A DNA stretch of 64,000 nucleotides from Cladophialophora immunda (GCF_000835495.1 NW_015622545.1:744001-808000), one strand, 5' to 3'; shown: positions 42,893 through 56,614, numbered from the stretch's first letter. Made by a program: numbers and translations. The notes: generated by a model from the sequence alone, not told the origin.

Positions 42893-43286
42893 GTGCCGGG
42901 TGTGCTTGGACCGCTGCTCTCGCCCCTGACCGAGCGCAAGTCATTTGGGTCGCCTCTGAACCGAAGGAGGGGCTTCTGGATTACACCGAGCTTGCCGCAT
43001 AGGTGAGTCCATCATGCGGATGATGGGAGCAGAGCGAGACGGCGACTGCCGGCCAGGTTGCGACCAAGTGCGTCGGGATAGCACATTTGGCGTGGATTGG
43101 TGATGCTCATGGCAGTGGGAGAGATGGTGCGTGGACACAAGGCAGAACCCCTCACGTCGAGGGCGACTTGGAGCGCTTCCAGATGCCGGGGAGCTGCAGA
43201 AATAGGCGCCACCTCAGCCTGGTGAGTTTCCACTGGCCATCCGCAGCAAGGTGTTGTGTGTGACCAAATCCGTGGTCAGTTGTATG

Positions 43287-43677
43287 CAGTGTTTGCCAGG
43301 ACCATTGTCTGACTATCCCAAGGGCCTGGTACCCTTAGCAGGGCCATAAAGGTGGCGATTCGTGCCTGAGCCCACTATTTTACTCACAAATTGTGTGTCA
43401 AAATGTCGGATTTGGTACGGCGCGAGTATCGACTCGCCCTCACCCTTCCAGTGGGCTTTTGACACTCTGTCAATACCTATATCCACAGAACTTGAGAGTG
43501 ACCTTTAGCCAGTTAATAGGACGATAATAGCAGATTCGCCTTTCAGCGAGGTCTTTTGAGGTATCGCAGCGCCTAAACCACTGGATTGATCCAGGTCTAT
43601 ATCAGGTCGGAGGTTCGGCCTAGTTCCACCAATCAGAGCTCTCGATTTGCGGATGATTATAGTCCTGACAACAACTG
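43287..43677 (-). mobile_element. hAT-type MITE, degenerate full-length copy (copy 6)
   Basis: 391 bp in reverse orientation, 394 bases after the complete copy. Ends are cagtgtttgccagg and tagtcctgacaacaactg, both altered family termini. Internal gttccaccaatcagagctc is the inverted signature. The 8-bp flanks do not match, so the duplication has decayed or the ends are shifted. Confidence 0.75.
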
Positions 43678-45603
43678 CCCACCTGGGCCTCGTCTTTCTT
43701 CTCGCCGCTACTGCCTCGGTTGGTGACGCTGCCACCAGCATTTGGGAGGCGTACGTCTCTGGGCTGAATGACAATATCACGGTCTCCTGCTGGTCTGAAA
43801 GGAGTGCCGCCAGCTGGTATTCTTTCATAGTTCGTTCACAACACCACAGTCCCTCCCATCTCAGTGATGTCGGCAGACAGACGGGCACCTGCCCCATTCG
43901 AGGATTCATTCAGCCCAAGCGGCCTTGTACGCCTCTTCCTCCAACTCGGCGAATTCAATGAGATCGTGGAGATCGTCAGTAGACAGAGTCATGGTGGCTG
44001 ACTTGAGAGGTGCAACATCAATGACTCCTCCAACAGGGCAAAAGTCTTCGAGCGACAACACGAGGCCGGCTTTGCCGTCTGGATTCTTCAAGCCGTCTTT
44101 GCTGCGGATCTCCTAGTGGACAGAAAGTGATAGCCCATACAACATATGATAGAAAGGAACCTTCGTCTTACCACAGCATCATTCCCCCAGAGCCGAGTGA
44201 AGTATCGTCATATAGTGGAAGTCAAGGTGGAGGTGGAGGTGGAGATGAAGGTGGTGACGGCGACAGTGACGGTCGCCCAGTGGGTTACTTGTGCGTGTAG
44301 ATGATGTCTGTTTGGAAATGACATGGTGTCAGAGGTAGGAGATGAGGCGGAGGTGGTGAGCCCACTCAAGCTCCCGTATAGTTCTGCGGTAATGAGTTGT
44401 CTATGCAGATAAAGCAAGGAGTCCTTCTACCTACTACCCAGATCGTAGGAAGGGTGTTCAGATTGGAGAACCAGAGGCCATTGTTGCGGTGGTTTTGGAG
44501 GACACAGATGTGATGAAAGAGGTCAAGGAGGTCAGTGTTGCTGATAGAAGATGGCGTGGAGACAACAAGAGGTCAAAAGGAAAGCACCTAGGCAATGAGT
44601 TGGATCAATAGTGGTGGAGGTGTTGGAGAAGGCGGCACTACCGCTCAAACGGAGGCAAAGGAGAATGCAATTGTTTATCGCGTGATGGCCATACCTACCA
44701 AGGTAGCGTTCTGAACATTATCCTTTCCGATAAAGACAGGTGGATATCTGAAGCTCTTGGGCTCTGTGCAATAAGATTTCAGGCGCTCAATACCCAAAGA
44801 TCGATGGCGTGCAGCCGGATGGGCTTTGCGGGATAAGGAGTCGCCGCCGCGTACTGCAACTCTACTGGTGGTTTGGGCACCGAGCGGCCCCGGTAAGCAT
44901 GCCTAACAGACGGCTGGGCACCGTTAGAGACGGCCCCTGAGGGCCCCAGAGAGCCCCCAAATCCCTATGTTTTCCCGTCCAACCTCCACCCGTCCGTCGC
45001 CTTCCGCCCAGTGGCCTTCCTTTGCCGATGCGCACCCTAAGTCGATATCGCCCTCCAGGGCAATCAGCGACGCCATTGAGGACTGTGCATGATCTGACTA
45101 GCTCTCCATTTAACATTGTACCAAGATAAGCGACCTGGATGAGTAAACACGAGGGCGGGTCTCAGAAACCGCCAGCGCCTGAGGCAATTTTGACAACATC
45201 ATACCAACCCACTATCGCCAACCACACTGCCAAAAACCGACGCCCCAATCCTTCCCAGCACGTCCATTACATCTTACTCTGGTCTTGCATGCACTGTCAA
45301 GCCAATTATCATCTCACATTTCCTCGAGTCAAAGACATATTTTAATACAAGACCCCCCTCGCTTCCCCTACACTCCCCACCGTGTCTCCGTTCCAAATCC
45401 TAGGAGCGAGGCAACGTCAATGAGCTCGCATGCAGCCATCGACGGGTCGGGTCAGGTCTAGGCGCTGGTGACACCGAATCTCAGAAAGATGTGGAGCCCG
45501 CCGCTCATGCATGCGACTATGAGTGACCATGGGTATAGGTGCGTCGACGACCCGATGGCTGCTGATCTAAGAGTTAGCCTCGTCTAGGAATCTACTCTAC
45601 TGG
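43678..45603. other. Intergenic with a possible exon
   Basis: On the minus strand 44107-43906 reads, after a plausible acceptor (gtccactag), as EIRSKDGLKNPDGKAGLVL through MTLSTDDLHDLIEFAELEEE to a stop. It looks like the last exon of a small acidic protein, but I could not build a convincing 5' exon. The rest, including a ggtgga-type trinucleotide-rich stretch at 44220-44260, shows nothing. Confidence 0.35.
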
Positions 45604-46368
45604 TCAAGAAGAGGAGCCGAGAGATATACCAGCATCTTCCATAACTCCCACGGTGGCCTTCATGGAACCAAGGGTCTTCGCGTCAGGCTTGATGGCATCC
45701 AGGTTATCGTGCAATTGCCGAGTCTTGCGGCGGAAGAGCGCGATCACCTCTTCAACTGCATCATTCAGCTGTGTCGGCTCGACGTCCTGGCTAGTGGCAG
45801 CCTCGATCCACGATGAAAGGACGAGACCCGACATGAGGAACGTCTTCCACCAGTCTTCCAGCGTGATGCGATTGGCTCCGTGACGTGCAGCAAGGTCGCG
45901 CAAGGCTTGTTTGTGCAGCAGAGGACAGACATTGGGAAAGCGGAGGTTGTGGGGTGCGCCGAAGCGCAGCTGGTGGCTTGTAAACCATCGCAACGCGGTT
46001 TTGATCTCGTCGTCGTCGGGAAAGTAGCTCATGGCGCCGATCTGGAAAGGGCGGAGCTTTGCGGCCTCGTCCACCCCGTCCTTCCCTTCGGTGATGATAC
46101 GGTCCAACCAAGTCATGTCGAAATGGAGGTCGAGAGGCCCTTCAAGGCCGTGGTCCTGTCCCAGACATTTGAACAGGAGACGGGGCATGTTCCCGTCCAC
46201 CAGGCTTGTCGCGGCCAGCTGCTCCGAAATGCTAGCTTGTGGGCTGGGCCCCTGGCATTCCTCGCAACGCCAGGTGGAATCGTCACACGGACGGTTGAAT
46301 ACAATGCACGGCAGACATTTCTGGTGGACAGGGACGAGGTCTTCGCCGACGATGGGAGGATGATCCAT
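45604..46368 (-). CDS. Unknown protein with incomplete C6-like motif
   Basis: Single exon, 254 residues from ATG 46368 (MDHPPIVGED). Near the N-terminus HQKCLPCIVFNRPC then STWRCEECQ gives C-x2-C-x6-C-x6-C-x2-C, the spacing of a Zn2Cys6 cluster without its sixth Cys. The basic residues that normally follow the second Cys are also largely missing. The remainder is helical, with LRPFQIGAMSYFPDDDEI and DWWKTFLMSGLVLSSWIEAA. It could be a degenerate regulator or a distinct small zinc protein. Usual C6 proteins are longer. A possible single intron is not needed. Confidence 0.6.
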   Translation of the reverse strand: MDHPPIVGEDLVPVHQKCLPCIVFNRPCDDSTWRCEECQGPSPQASISEQLAATSLVDGNMPRLLFKCLGQDHGLEGPLDLHFDMTWLDRIITEGKDGVDEAAKLRPFQIGAMSYFPDDDEIKTALRWFTSHQLRFGAPHNLRFPNVCPLLHKQALRDLAARHGANRITLEDWWKTFLMSGLVLSSWIEAATSQDVEPTQLNDAVEEVIALFRRKTRQLHDNLDAIKPDAKTLGSMKATVGVMEDAGISLGSSS

Positions 46369-46597
46369 CCTGACAAGCCACAGGTTGATGTAAAAAGACC
46401 GGGCGACGGTGCAAAGATGTGATGTAAGTTTGAGGCTGAAACCGTCGTGCTAATTTAGGCTTCACGCAATCGACTGGAGCAAAGATACAACGGATAGTTC
46501 GATCAATATGCTTTTAAGCATTCCCGAGATTGAGAAAGAAGAAGACAAAAGAGAGAGAGATAGAGTTGGCAGCACGACGGAGGGAGCTGGTTCAGGT

Positions 46598-46642
46598 GCC
46601 CTCTGCCCTATGCCCTCTGCCCTCTGCCCTCTGCCCTCTGCC
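46598..46642. repeat. 7-bp repeat (gccctct)n
   Basis: About six units of gccctct, one with a two-base change, in a region without genes. Confidence 0.85.
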
Positions 46643-47736
46643 TACGCCGCGACAATCACCACCCACCCCTCCCAGCTGTCAAACTGATGCAGACGGCTCA
46701 AATCGACCTAGTTTAGTCTGGGCATCTTGATTTCTACAAGGCTCTGAGGGAGCTGGGATGGCCTCTATCGAATAAGAGATTGACCTGGACGAAGTCGTGA
46801 TCTCATGAGGCATTTAGCGTTCCATTGGGCGCATGGCCCGCGTGGGAGCCATTGGTCTACCTACAGGTGTTGAGGGATGGCATCCCCTGCGTGCGCTCAC
46901 TGTGCCAATCAATCCAGGCGGTGTCAAAGTGAGGAGGCTTCCTTCGGCCCTGGCCGCCCTCGAGCCCCAACTCTGAACCATGCTGGCTGCTCGATCCGAC
47001 GTCCGATGTTTGAGGGGTGTCATACAGAGCCAGATTAGTGCACAAGGCGAGTCCGGCCACAAGCAACTCGACCATTCAGCACTCCGGCAAGGCCAGCACC
47101 CAACAAGCAAGCAAGCAAACAAACAGACCAGAGCAAACATGCGATCTCGACCTCCTCTAGGAATGGCTGGGAGGCGTCGACGTCGTTTCTTTTTCTTGTG
47201 ACGAGCGAAGTGGCAGAAATCCCTTGCGTTGCTCGGCACTGCCACGGGCCAGTCAACGTAGGGGGTCTCCGCTGCCGGCAGACTCTTTCCGGCTTCCCCA
47301 GCCCTGCAGTCGTCCCTGCCCGCCAATAGAATCCCGCCGAAAACGCGAGTCCGAGGGGCCCTTTCGCTTCGTCGCCCATCTGAACATGGCAATGATCCCC
47401 AGTGGCCTCCAACCACATTCAGCATCACCTTCCATCACATATTGGAGGGACAGGAGTGGCCCAAATACTGGGAAATCTTCCCTGCAAACAGGGAGTACGG
47501 ATGTCACTGGGGGCGGGCTGGCGTGCTAACCGGAATGCATTGACTTGCTCTGTTCCTCTGGGGACAAAGGGCTGCCACTGACACCAGGCGAGGCAGTGGG
47601 CAACTCCTGATTGAATCAATGGGAAAACGGGTCACTGGCCACATGCATGCTCTTGCATCCAAGCTCAGCCAAGCGGTCAGGGACATGCTGAGAGCCAAGC
47701 CCCGTCTCTGCCTGTGTGGGAGCCAGAAACACATAA
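46643..47736. other. Intergenic, nothing recognised
   Basis: Overlapping frames on both strands without domains or sound starts. A short run of caagcaagcaaacaaacaga lies at 47103-47126. Confidence 0.45.
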
Positions 47737-48871
47737 ATGGCAGAGCTGGCCGCCAGCCTTGCTCCGGAAGTCTTCACCGACTTCTTTACCCGTTCACGCT
47801 TTGCTCGTCGATTCACGCAAGTCACCATGTTCAACTCTTTCTTGTTCTGCAGCGCCCTCAATGCCGTCTTCGCCCTGCCCTATTTCCTGGGATGCATTGG
47901 CTCCTGTCGAGCTGGCCGCGGAGCCAAGAACCGCATCTACTTGCTCAGCAGCCTTGCCAATTCCACCACGCAGGTGCTCTTTGCCGTCCTTCTGATCGTC
48001 GCCGCCGCGCGGCATTGGCGTTCCAAGGACGCCGTGGCCATTGCTCGGAGTGCGGTGTTCTGCGAGTCGATGTTTGAGGTATCGTTTGCGGCACCCACCC
48101 TCGATGCGCCGTCAAACCCTAATGCACGAGATAGGTCATCGAGATCCTCCGACTCATTGAATACTTCTATCTCCGAGCCTGGGGTGTCTGCAGCAAGCTG
48201 TCGCTGATGGCCGCCTGGCTTGTCATCACCGTTGGGCTGATGGCGTTGACGTTCGTCTTGTCAGTATTGATCCAATCCGAGAAAAGAAGGAAGTTTCGGT
48301 AGTTGATGATTGCAAACGCAGTGACGACAACGTCACCAGCGGGACGCTGTTCCTATTCGCCGTTGTCGCCAACTACGAGATCAAAATCCAGTGGGCCGGT
48401 TTCTCCATCCCCTGGATGAAAGAAGCCGAACGAAAGCACCAACGGCGGGATCCCCCCCAAGAACCGACGCCGGCCTCGGTTGGCGTTCTCTTGGAATCCC
48501 TGCGCGCGTTCTTCTATACCGTCGTCGCGCTGGTCGCGCTCATGGGCCTGCTCGTGTGGGAAGACAAGTGGCCCTTTCTCTATAGTGTAAGCTCCTTCTT
48601 CTTCTTTCCTCTCCTCTCCTCCCTTCCAGATATCTCGCCCAGAGTTTCTGCCACCGGTTGTCTGCTGTCCACTGACCAAAAGGGCCAACAGCTGCAACTG
48701 CTGCTCGTCAACTTGATACTGGGCTTCGCTGGTTTCGACAGGGTGGTTTTGTACATATACCCTAAAGTGCGCCAGCCGGTGACCCCGCACAACAGCCCCG
48801 CCTTATCCCCAAGCCTCGCACCTGACAGCCCACCGGAGGACGTGCCAACGTGCAGCGGCGGACTGTGCTGA
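47737..48871 (+). CDS. Multi-pass membrane protein, unknown function
   Basis: Four exons in phase (47737-48078, 48135-48298, 48340-48586, 48692-48871) give 310 residues. Introns are 56, 41 and 105 bp, the second very short but phase-consistent. Hydrophobic segments include SFLFCSALNAVFALPYFLGC, TTQVLFAVLLIVAAA, MAAWLVITVGLMALTFVLSV, GTLFLFAVVANY, FFYTVVALVALMGLLVW and LQLLLVNLILGFAGF, so about six to seven membrane spans. The C-terminal tail is short, Pro/Ser-rich and ends CSGGLC. It resembles lineage-specific integral membrane proteins of ascomycetes; I cannot name a family. No signal peptide cleavage site is obvious. Confidence 0.8.
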
Positions 48872-51800
48872 TTCAGAGCACAACATCTCTGCAAGAGCTC
48901 GGCATTAGGGACAAGAAGAAGGAACCCGCGAGGGCCACACACACACACAACTCAAAGCTACAACGGTGGGTGTCAAAATTGTGGGAATTTGGAGATTTGG
49001 GACTGTTGTCACGAGGCTATAGCGATGCCTCTCAAAAGCTTGGGAATCTTGGTTCTGTCCTGTCTTCTATGCATCTCGTTGGAGAAAAGAAAGGGGGGAA
49101 GGCTCCTGCCTCATACTACCATTGGTCAGACACTTCTGGGGGTCGCTGCTGTTTCAACAACGGCATGACAACGGACCTGTGTAGCTCGTTGTGGCCAAGT
49201 CAAGGGGTTCTATATAGTTTGCTCTTCTACCATCATACCATGTAGTGCTGACAGGGGGAGACAGAGGTGGCGGGGGTGGCTCGGTCATGGTAGAACCTTT
49301 CGGGATGTCTGGGTAGACCATTCCTCGCAATGATTCACCTACCGAGAGAAGTTTTCAGGTTCAATCCACGGTTTCCAGCAGCTTCTTTTCCACGGAGGGT
49401 CGACGGGACCCAAACCGTCGAGTTTCCTCAGCCTCAGTATCCGGCCGGCAGCTGCTGGAAAGCCATACTCAAGATACGCACGGGTGACATTTCCATCACC
49501 ACCCAACCCCCCTCCCTCCCTTCCAACTCACCAGAACGTCTCCCCTCGGAGAAAGAAGTCGCTGTCACCCTGGATGGAAGGCGTCAGGGGTACGGCGAGA
49601 GAGGGATCAACCCGTGTTCTGGCCATGTGAATAAAAGAGCGGTGAGGGAAACAGACTTTTCAGTGGGCGCAACCACAACTCAAAGGGCAAGGCTTGAGGT
49701 CAGGCAAAGGCAGCTGATCCCCGGGGCAGGGCAAGGACAGGGACAGGGAGCGAGGGGGGCAAGCCGCCCCAACAGCAGGGAATACGAGCCTGTCAAAAAA
49801 ACGACACTCGTTGCTGCCTGGCACTGAATGATTCGTCGTTTGCGTTTTTGTTGGGGATGTGTTGCAACAGGGTTTTGGCAACCGGGGCTGAAAAGGCGTG
49901 GTAGAGAAGAGACACCAGTCTGTGGGGATTTTTGATGGGCAGGGCTGGCCTTGGAACAGACGTGCTTTGCTTGAAAGTAATTGAAGTTGGCCACCACCAT
50001 CTTCAACCGCCAGCCTCTTTGTTCGAGATACGCAGTCGGTCGTGGTTTATGCTTGCTGGTGATGGTATTCGGAATTTCCCTTCTTGCTGTTGCAAGATGA
50101 CTTATGGATGATGACTCGGGGGTGTCCTCGGGTTTCATGACGTGGGTTTCGCATGGGTCAATTTGGGCCACGGCCACGGGGGATCATCTTCGGGCCAGGA
50201 ATGGCTAATTGAAGTCTCGACAGCGTAAACCAAGTACAGCATATAGCATGTCCCTCGTTTGCCGCCGGGGAACGTCTGTAATCAGGGGTCGAGAATAGTG
50301 GGTGACTATGGTGTGACGGTCAGGCTGAATTCGTAGCTATTAGCGACTCACCTGAGTATTTCCAGGAGGGGATTGTTCAACAAGTGAATCTTCGTCGGCT
50401 TGAGACAGGTGCTCGCCTTCCTTCTTGTCTCCCTTGCAGTTGTCGGTGTGATGTCGGTTTTGCTTGGCCGGCAACGTTCGACGACGTGAGGTGCAGTCTC
50501 GTTCTTCCTCCGCCGCCGGTGCTTTTTGTGCGTGCACAGCCTGAACCAGGCAGTATGGTCTGGCTCCAATGCAAGCAGGAACCCGGGCATGTTTTGACGA
50601 CCGTTCCTCCCCCTACGCAAATTTCGGGGCATGATTTTCAACGTTATTCCCCGTCGTTTCAACACTTTTGTTCTGGTTCACGGTTGTTTTGTCCGACGCT
50701 TTACTCCTCCGCCTGCCGCTTTCATAGTTGTTGTAGTCAAGGGCAGGAGCAGATGCGGGTGAAGAGGACGGGGAGGGCCCCTCTCGAGATGTTTGTGTAC
50801 CACGGGTGCAGAAGATCGATATGTTTCGGCTTCACCGGTTGCAGTACGGCGAACCACCCGAAGGAGCAATTGCCGTTCCTCGCGGGAGTGGAATAGATGT
50901 TTCGGTAGTCACTGGCACGCAGCAGTGTGCCGTGAGGGAGACCAAAGTCGGTGGTGGACGAGGGTGTCGAAAGTCCCTGCGATATCATCATCAGACCAAA
51001 CCCATCTCGAAAGACTTGGAACTTCTCGCGGGACGAGGGAGCCATCTTCCCAGCAATCCTCACAGGCTTCGAACCTGGTAGTAGCACATCCATGGGCGTG
51101 TATAGTATATCGTAGCGACTCCAGCACCGTCGAGGCTGAGATGCCCCAAAATATCGCAGGTGCAGAACTCCGCATCACGTGGGAAATGACATACCAGAGA
51201 AGCAGTCTTGGCGTGAAAATATTGATTGGATCAGAGCCAAAGCTTGCTGGTCGACCCTCCCAAAGTCGACGAGTAGAAACAGCGCTTGCCCAATATAAAA
51301 CATACCATTCAATGCGTCTCGACGAGGCGAGCTTAATGGTACTAATTGCACAAAATTCCATCATGGGTCCAGCTTGCTGCGGGCCTTTGTTTTTGGGAGC
51401 CCGCTTTAAAGGAGCCTCTTGGCTCGTTCCAGCCTATTGGAGGCATCACAGTCATCTCCAACACGAGTCATACATCTGGAAATACACGCGTCAACCGCCG
51501 CTTGTGGATTTGTCGGGTCATGGCAAGTCGAAATAGGCAATCAATTATCCGGGACGGGCCAGATGCACGAGTCATGCTTATAGTGATCGCTACAACCATC
51601 GCAAATCAAAACGGGAGAAACTACTCGTGTACAAGGCAATCAGTCGGCTCATGTTTCCGCATCGTTATGTTATAGTGGTCATTGACACTCAGGAGGGGTG
51701 GCTCTCCTGCTCCCTGGTCAGCGGGGCGCAGCGGGCTAAAGGAATGCAACCTCCTGTGAGCTCTTTATCCAAACCGCCTTCTGCTTAGCTGGAAAACTGA

Positions 51801-54800
51801 ATTTCGGAGCAAGGTTTTCGTTGGACGGCAATTGTCTTTAGGGAACGCAAGGGAAAGGCGGAGAGATTTAACCTTTTGGGATTGAGGTCATCTGTCCCTC
51901 GCTCAAAGCAAAATGAACCCACTGGCATGGGGCACTGGGTAAATGACTACCACCGCTGCTACAAACAGACTTCTGAGCTACGCTTGAGCTGAATTCAAAA
52001 TCAGATTGCTGGTTCATGAAAACCCCAATGCAGGAGTGGCAATTCCCCGAAGCAGCTATCTGCAAAAAGTGTATTCACCAATGGCTCTTCCTCTTCAATC
52101 GCTGGGGGTTTGGCCTGCCATACTCGCCGAACACCAACAATCGACCCGCCGGAGGCTGCACCAGCTTATAACAGATTTGAAAGTAGGCACCGTGGCTGCA
52201 TTTGTCTAATGTACCGTGACCTCTGCCTCCGCAGCTTAGCAGGTAGTGGTAATTGGGTGAAAGGGGATGGAATTGAGTACAACGGTGGCGATCACGTGAC
52301 CGCGATACCATGTGGAAATTTCCCCGGCCAGTTTCAGTCATTCGAGGTTTTCATTATTGCCACAGTGTGCCCTGCACGGTCAATTTGTGCGTGCTTCTTG
52401 GTCTCGAAATGTCCTTCTCTTGCGCTGCGAGATGTCGTACCGTGAAAAAGGATGCGGGCTCGAGTCGGACACTTCCAGCGAGTTGATGGGACGAAAGGCG
52501 TCAAAGTAGCTAGCTACCCTAGCTAGCTCGATGTCGAATGGTGTCCGGTGAAGAGAGTAACGCGCCAAGATCTTCCCGCTTGTCATGGGCGTTCAAGAAG
52601 GCATGGGATAGTGGTTTGGACGGAGGCAAGGTTAGGAAGATGCGGAAAGGGGTGACGGGAGAGCTGAAGGTTGCATCATGAGTACGACCTGGTTTGGTCA
52701 TAGCATTCCGGTCTCTATGCGGGAAAACATGTCAGCCAGCTCCTTGAATTAGCTGCACGAATGAGTATCTTTGTGCCAACAACATTGTTTCCGATGAGCT
52801 GCCCGGAAGAAATCTATCTGTTGCTCGCAAACTGCGCTGAATTAACGATGAAGAGTGCAGGTAGCCTTGACAAAGTTGGACCATCATTGCTTCTCGTGAA
52901 GCCAGGCTGCAAGTCTGAAGATTATACAAGGCCAGTAAATGGACTGAGGCTAGCAGTGTGGTTGGACACTCTGCTCAAAAGCGCAGTCCACACATCTCTT
53001 GTCGTAAAATCGTGTGCCCAGCCTCGCAGCCTTGTAGCCTCGTAGCCTCGGCAACAACATGTTCCCCGCACGAGGTGTTGTCTCCGCACGGCCACAAATT
53101 GAATTGTTTGTTTATTTGAGCCTACGCAGTTTACTCTATTCATTGCAAGATGTCCTGCACCTGATCCTGTCATACTGGGTACGCTGTGCTGACCTCCTAA
53201 CACAGAGTGAAGCAGGCTCCGAGACGAGTAGCATCAAGGCGAGAGCGCCTGCATGCATATGCTGAACGAACCGACTCCGCAGATGTCCTCTGTACCAAGC
53301 CGAGCTTACCATCCCCCATGGATGCACCGACCCGCACCCGTCGCCCCGAGCCGTGAAGCCAGCCTGGCTATAGCAATGTCATGTGAAGTCTGAGAATGTT
53401 ATGCCCCGCCTGGCAAAAGCGGTGGACTCACCCAGAATGGGTAGGTCACAGAATGGTGACACGGCTTTGCAAGAGGGGGACGTCGATGAACAATCAATCG
53501 GCGAAACCAACAAGGAGCAGACTCGATGGAAGAAGCCTCGAAGGCAGCACTTGCCTTGATTCTTCCCACAAGGCGAGAGCAAGCAAGACCAGGCCCGTCA
53601 CCGCATGGCTATCCTTTCAAATGAGACATTCGGGCGGTAAAGCAGGGCAAGCATCTCAACGCAGTCTTCCACATATGCATCTGCCTTCGTATCCATGTCC
53701 TTGTCGGTCTGCACCGTCCACCATACCAGTATACCCGTGGAAAGAGCACCATGGATCGACCAAAAACATCCATCGGGGAAGAACAACCACGAATTCCAGA
53801 GGCGAGAGCTCCGGCACTTCCCTGCACCGCTGCAAAGACGCCGACAATTATTTGCTTTTTCTTTTGGCCATTCTCTCTCGACAACGCTAAAGGTGCAGTA
53901 CCGCCACCCAATATCCATCCTTATCGTGGTACTGTTGCATTTGAATACCAATCATATCGTGGAAAAGAATAGGTGTCGTTGCACCGGACCGAGAGAAAGA
54001 GTGTGTGTGGTGGAGATATCAACACGCTAAGACAATGAGCCCCAGGGTTGGAAGTGCTGTTCTCCAATTATCAATGAAAGGGTCGGCACGCAAGTTCCCG
54101 AGCACACTACTTGCTACTCGTCTTGCGAATCATCCCGCACAAGTAATAATATTGAATCGTTGAGCACACATCCGTCGCTATCTGCCCGACCGCTGTGGAA
54201 CCAGTTGTGGACTCCCTTTCCCCGAGCTGTGGGTAGGTAATGCACCGCAAATTCCTTCTGTCGCACTGCAGGCCGCTCCAAACCGTCGACGAGGAGCTGC
54301 TTCGGCCAAGATCCTTCTGCCAACACAGGTACATGTGAGGTGCAGATTGATAGGATGGAATTGACCAATGACACCCGATTTCGTCGAGTCGTGCTGACTC
54401 GAGCGTCGCTCAATCGCCGGGCACTGCCGGCATCGGCCAAGCCAAGCACCGACGACCTCCGTACACATACACTCCTTGTGCCCACTCAGATTTCTCGTTC
54501 TTTTGGTCGGAGCACTCCCGCCCTTTCGAGGGCTATACGACCCGGGGACGACAATCAGAAAGAAGGATGAGACCAGTTCGACGTGGGTGTTGTAAGAGAC
54601 ACACCCGAGGCCGAGGAAAGACTTGCTAACATGTCTTGTGCCCAGATGTGCCCTCCAGGGTTCCGCCTTGCCTTGCCCAGCCTTGGACATGATGGACGAC
54701 CACCGGCCCTTGCTAGCCCTCCTTCGTGCTCAATCTTGAGGAGCATTGGCCCTCTCCTGTTGTCACTATCCTTCGAGGGACGCCTGACGGAAGCCCGATC

Positions 54801-56589
54801 ACCATCAACAAAACGCCGTGGTCTGCCAGACGGAATTCCCACCTCATCATACATGTGTCCCATTACTGATGACGGCCCCCCCTCGAGGAATCACTACGGC
54901 AAAATGTGGAAATGATCAAGAGAAGGCGTGTGGCTTTGCTCAAGCGGAGATCTAATGGCCAACCGCTTGTGTTACTGCCCCTGATCCTCTTGAGCCATGT
55001 GCCCGGACTGTCACCAACACTGCGTGGAATATCGCTCCGCAACAGTGCACCCATAAGCCCAGAATGTCAAATGTATGCAACCGTTCCCCAGTGTATGTGC
55101 CACATATGTCTGACAGGTTGTCCGGATAGTATGAATTTCTCATACTGCAAGCGCCTGAGCCCAGGTCACCGCTCCCGTTACTGCGGTTGAGCACGACCAA
55201 GGCTCGCCCGTCTCCTCCTTGAGGCTCAGTCGGTGCTGGTTCATCGCAAGAGACTCCGAGGACGGCGACATTGTTGTCAGCTATGCCACGGCTGCCCCCT
55301 GAACGAGCGTCGTCACCATGCACCCCCAAATGTCGGCTTATACGCCATGCTTAATGCTTACGAACGAATCCCCTTCCAGGCTTGAACGAGCGCGATGCCA
55401 TATTCCGCCTCGAAGTTCTTGCATGCTCGATGGACTGCAACAGGGCGAGGTCCCCGTTTCCATGGCTACACCCTTCCGCTACCGAGTACCAGCTACCTAC
55501 AGCAGCTATCTTCCGGCTACCTCGCCCAGCACTACTTCTCCCACTTGGTCAGGGAGGAAGTCATTGCGAATGTTGATCCAGTCAAGGTGCATCGTCACCC
55601 TTCCCCTTGTGCGCTGCCAGTGCCACAAGGTTTCCCCCTTCCCGGCCGGTTGATGGCGGTCGGGTTGGATGGGGCTACGGGCACTTCTTCACGCCGACAA
55701 CAGAATGGTGGAACCGGAGCGACCGATTGGACCTTTGGTTCAGTTTGGGGAGACTTGCCTCGTGGCTTGTCTCCGTTCCTGTGCCCCGTTTCAAGAGTCG
55801 GCGCCTGTCGCATCTGACGAATGTGACATGGGAAGATGTTGTTCCTCAGTCAAGCTGCCAAAGCATGTCTTTGTTGCGCCCACCATCCCTACTCGAGTCC
55901 TGTATCGGGACACCGGCCGGTTTCATTGACGCTCTAAGTGGTGTTGATGTTGCCGGCCGTTTGTGGAGTCGCAGTCACCAGGCTGTGAGGCATATATTGT
56001 CGGCAATCTGGCCTGTCTCCACTCAACTGTCTGGATTATCCGGTCAGTATATATATACGTCTGTGGATCTATTCACGGGCTCTCTCAAGGACGGTTTGCT
56101 TGTGACTGCGGCCCAGAATATGCCCAGTCCTGTCAACCAAGCCTTCGCACTGTCATCGCACCTCCCCGTCGTGACACGTGCCTCTCCAGGACACACAGCA
56201 ACCTTCTCAACCCCTTGTCTTGCCTTGATCGCCCGGCCCAATGTTCCGCGTTCGTCCTCTCGGTTCCCCCTCCCGGTTTTCGATATACGAGGATGAGCAC
56301 GTCAGTCTTTGCTATGTCAATGTCGATATGACTGGCAGACCATTTGATTCCTCGATACAACGGCACTTACTCTCTTCCCTTATCGTCGGAAGTCCCAGAA
56401 CGGTACTCTATACATTGATCGAGGTCCCCAACAACTGACGGTTCCTACGCAAGGGACTTGCAATATAGGGGATCGAAATCATCCTCACCGGCCCTGGGAA
56501 CAAGATATTCCCGACGATTAAAGTCGTCCACATTGCCGTGAGACACGGAATCCTTTGTCTCAATTCAGTTATGGATTATACCATACGGA
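48872..56589. other. Gene-poor region, nothing firmly recognised
   Basis: 7.7 kb in which every frame is short. The best ATG frames are minus 51093-50737 (MDVLLPGSKPVRIAGKMAP) and plus 54907-55190, neither with a domain or splice context. Cacgtg and catgtga motifs occur, but no gene boundaries can be anchored. Confidence 0.5.
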
Positions 56590-56614
56590 TTGGGAAACTT
56601 GTGTCGGTGGTTAG

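Noticed and set aside
50384..50896. 170-residue plus-strand frame
   Set aside because: Begins with GTG, Cys-rich by chance, overlaps equally open frames on the other strand, no domain.
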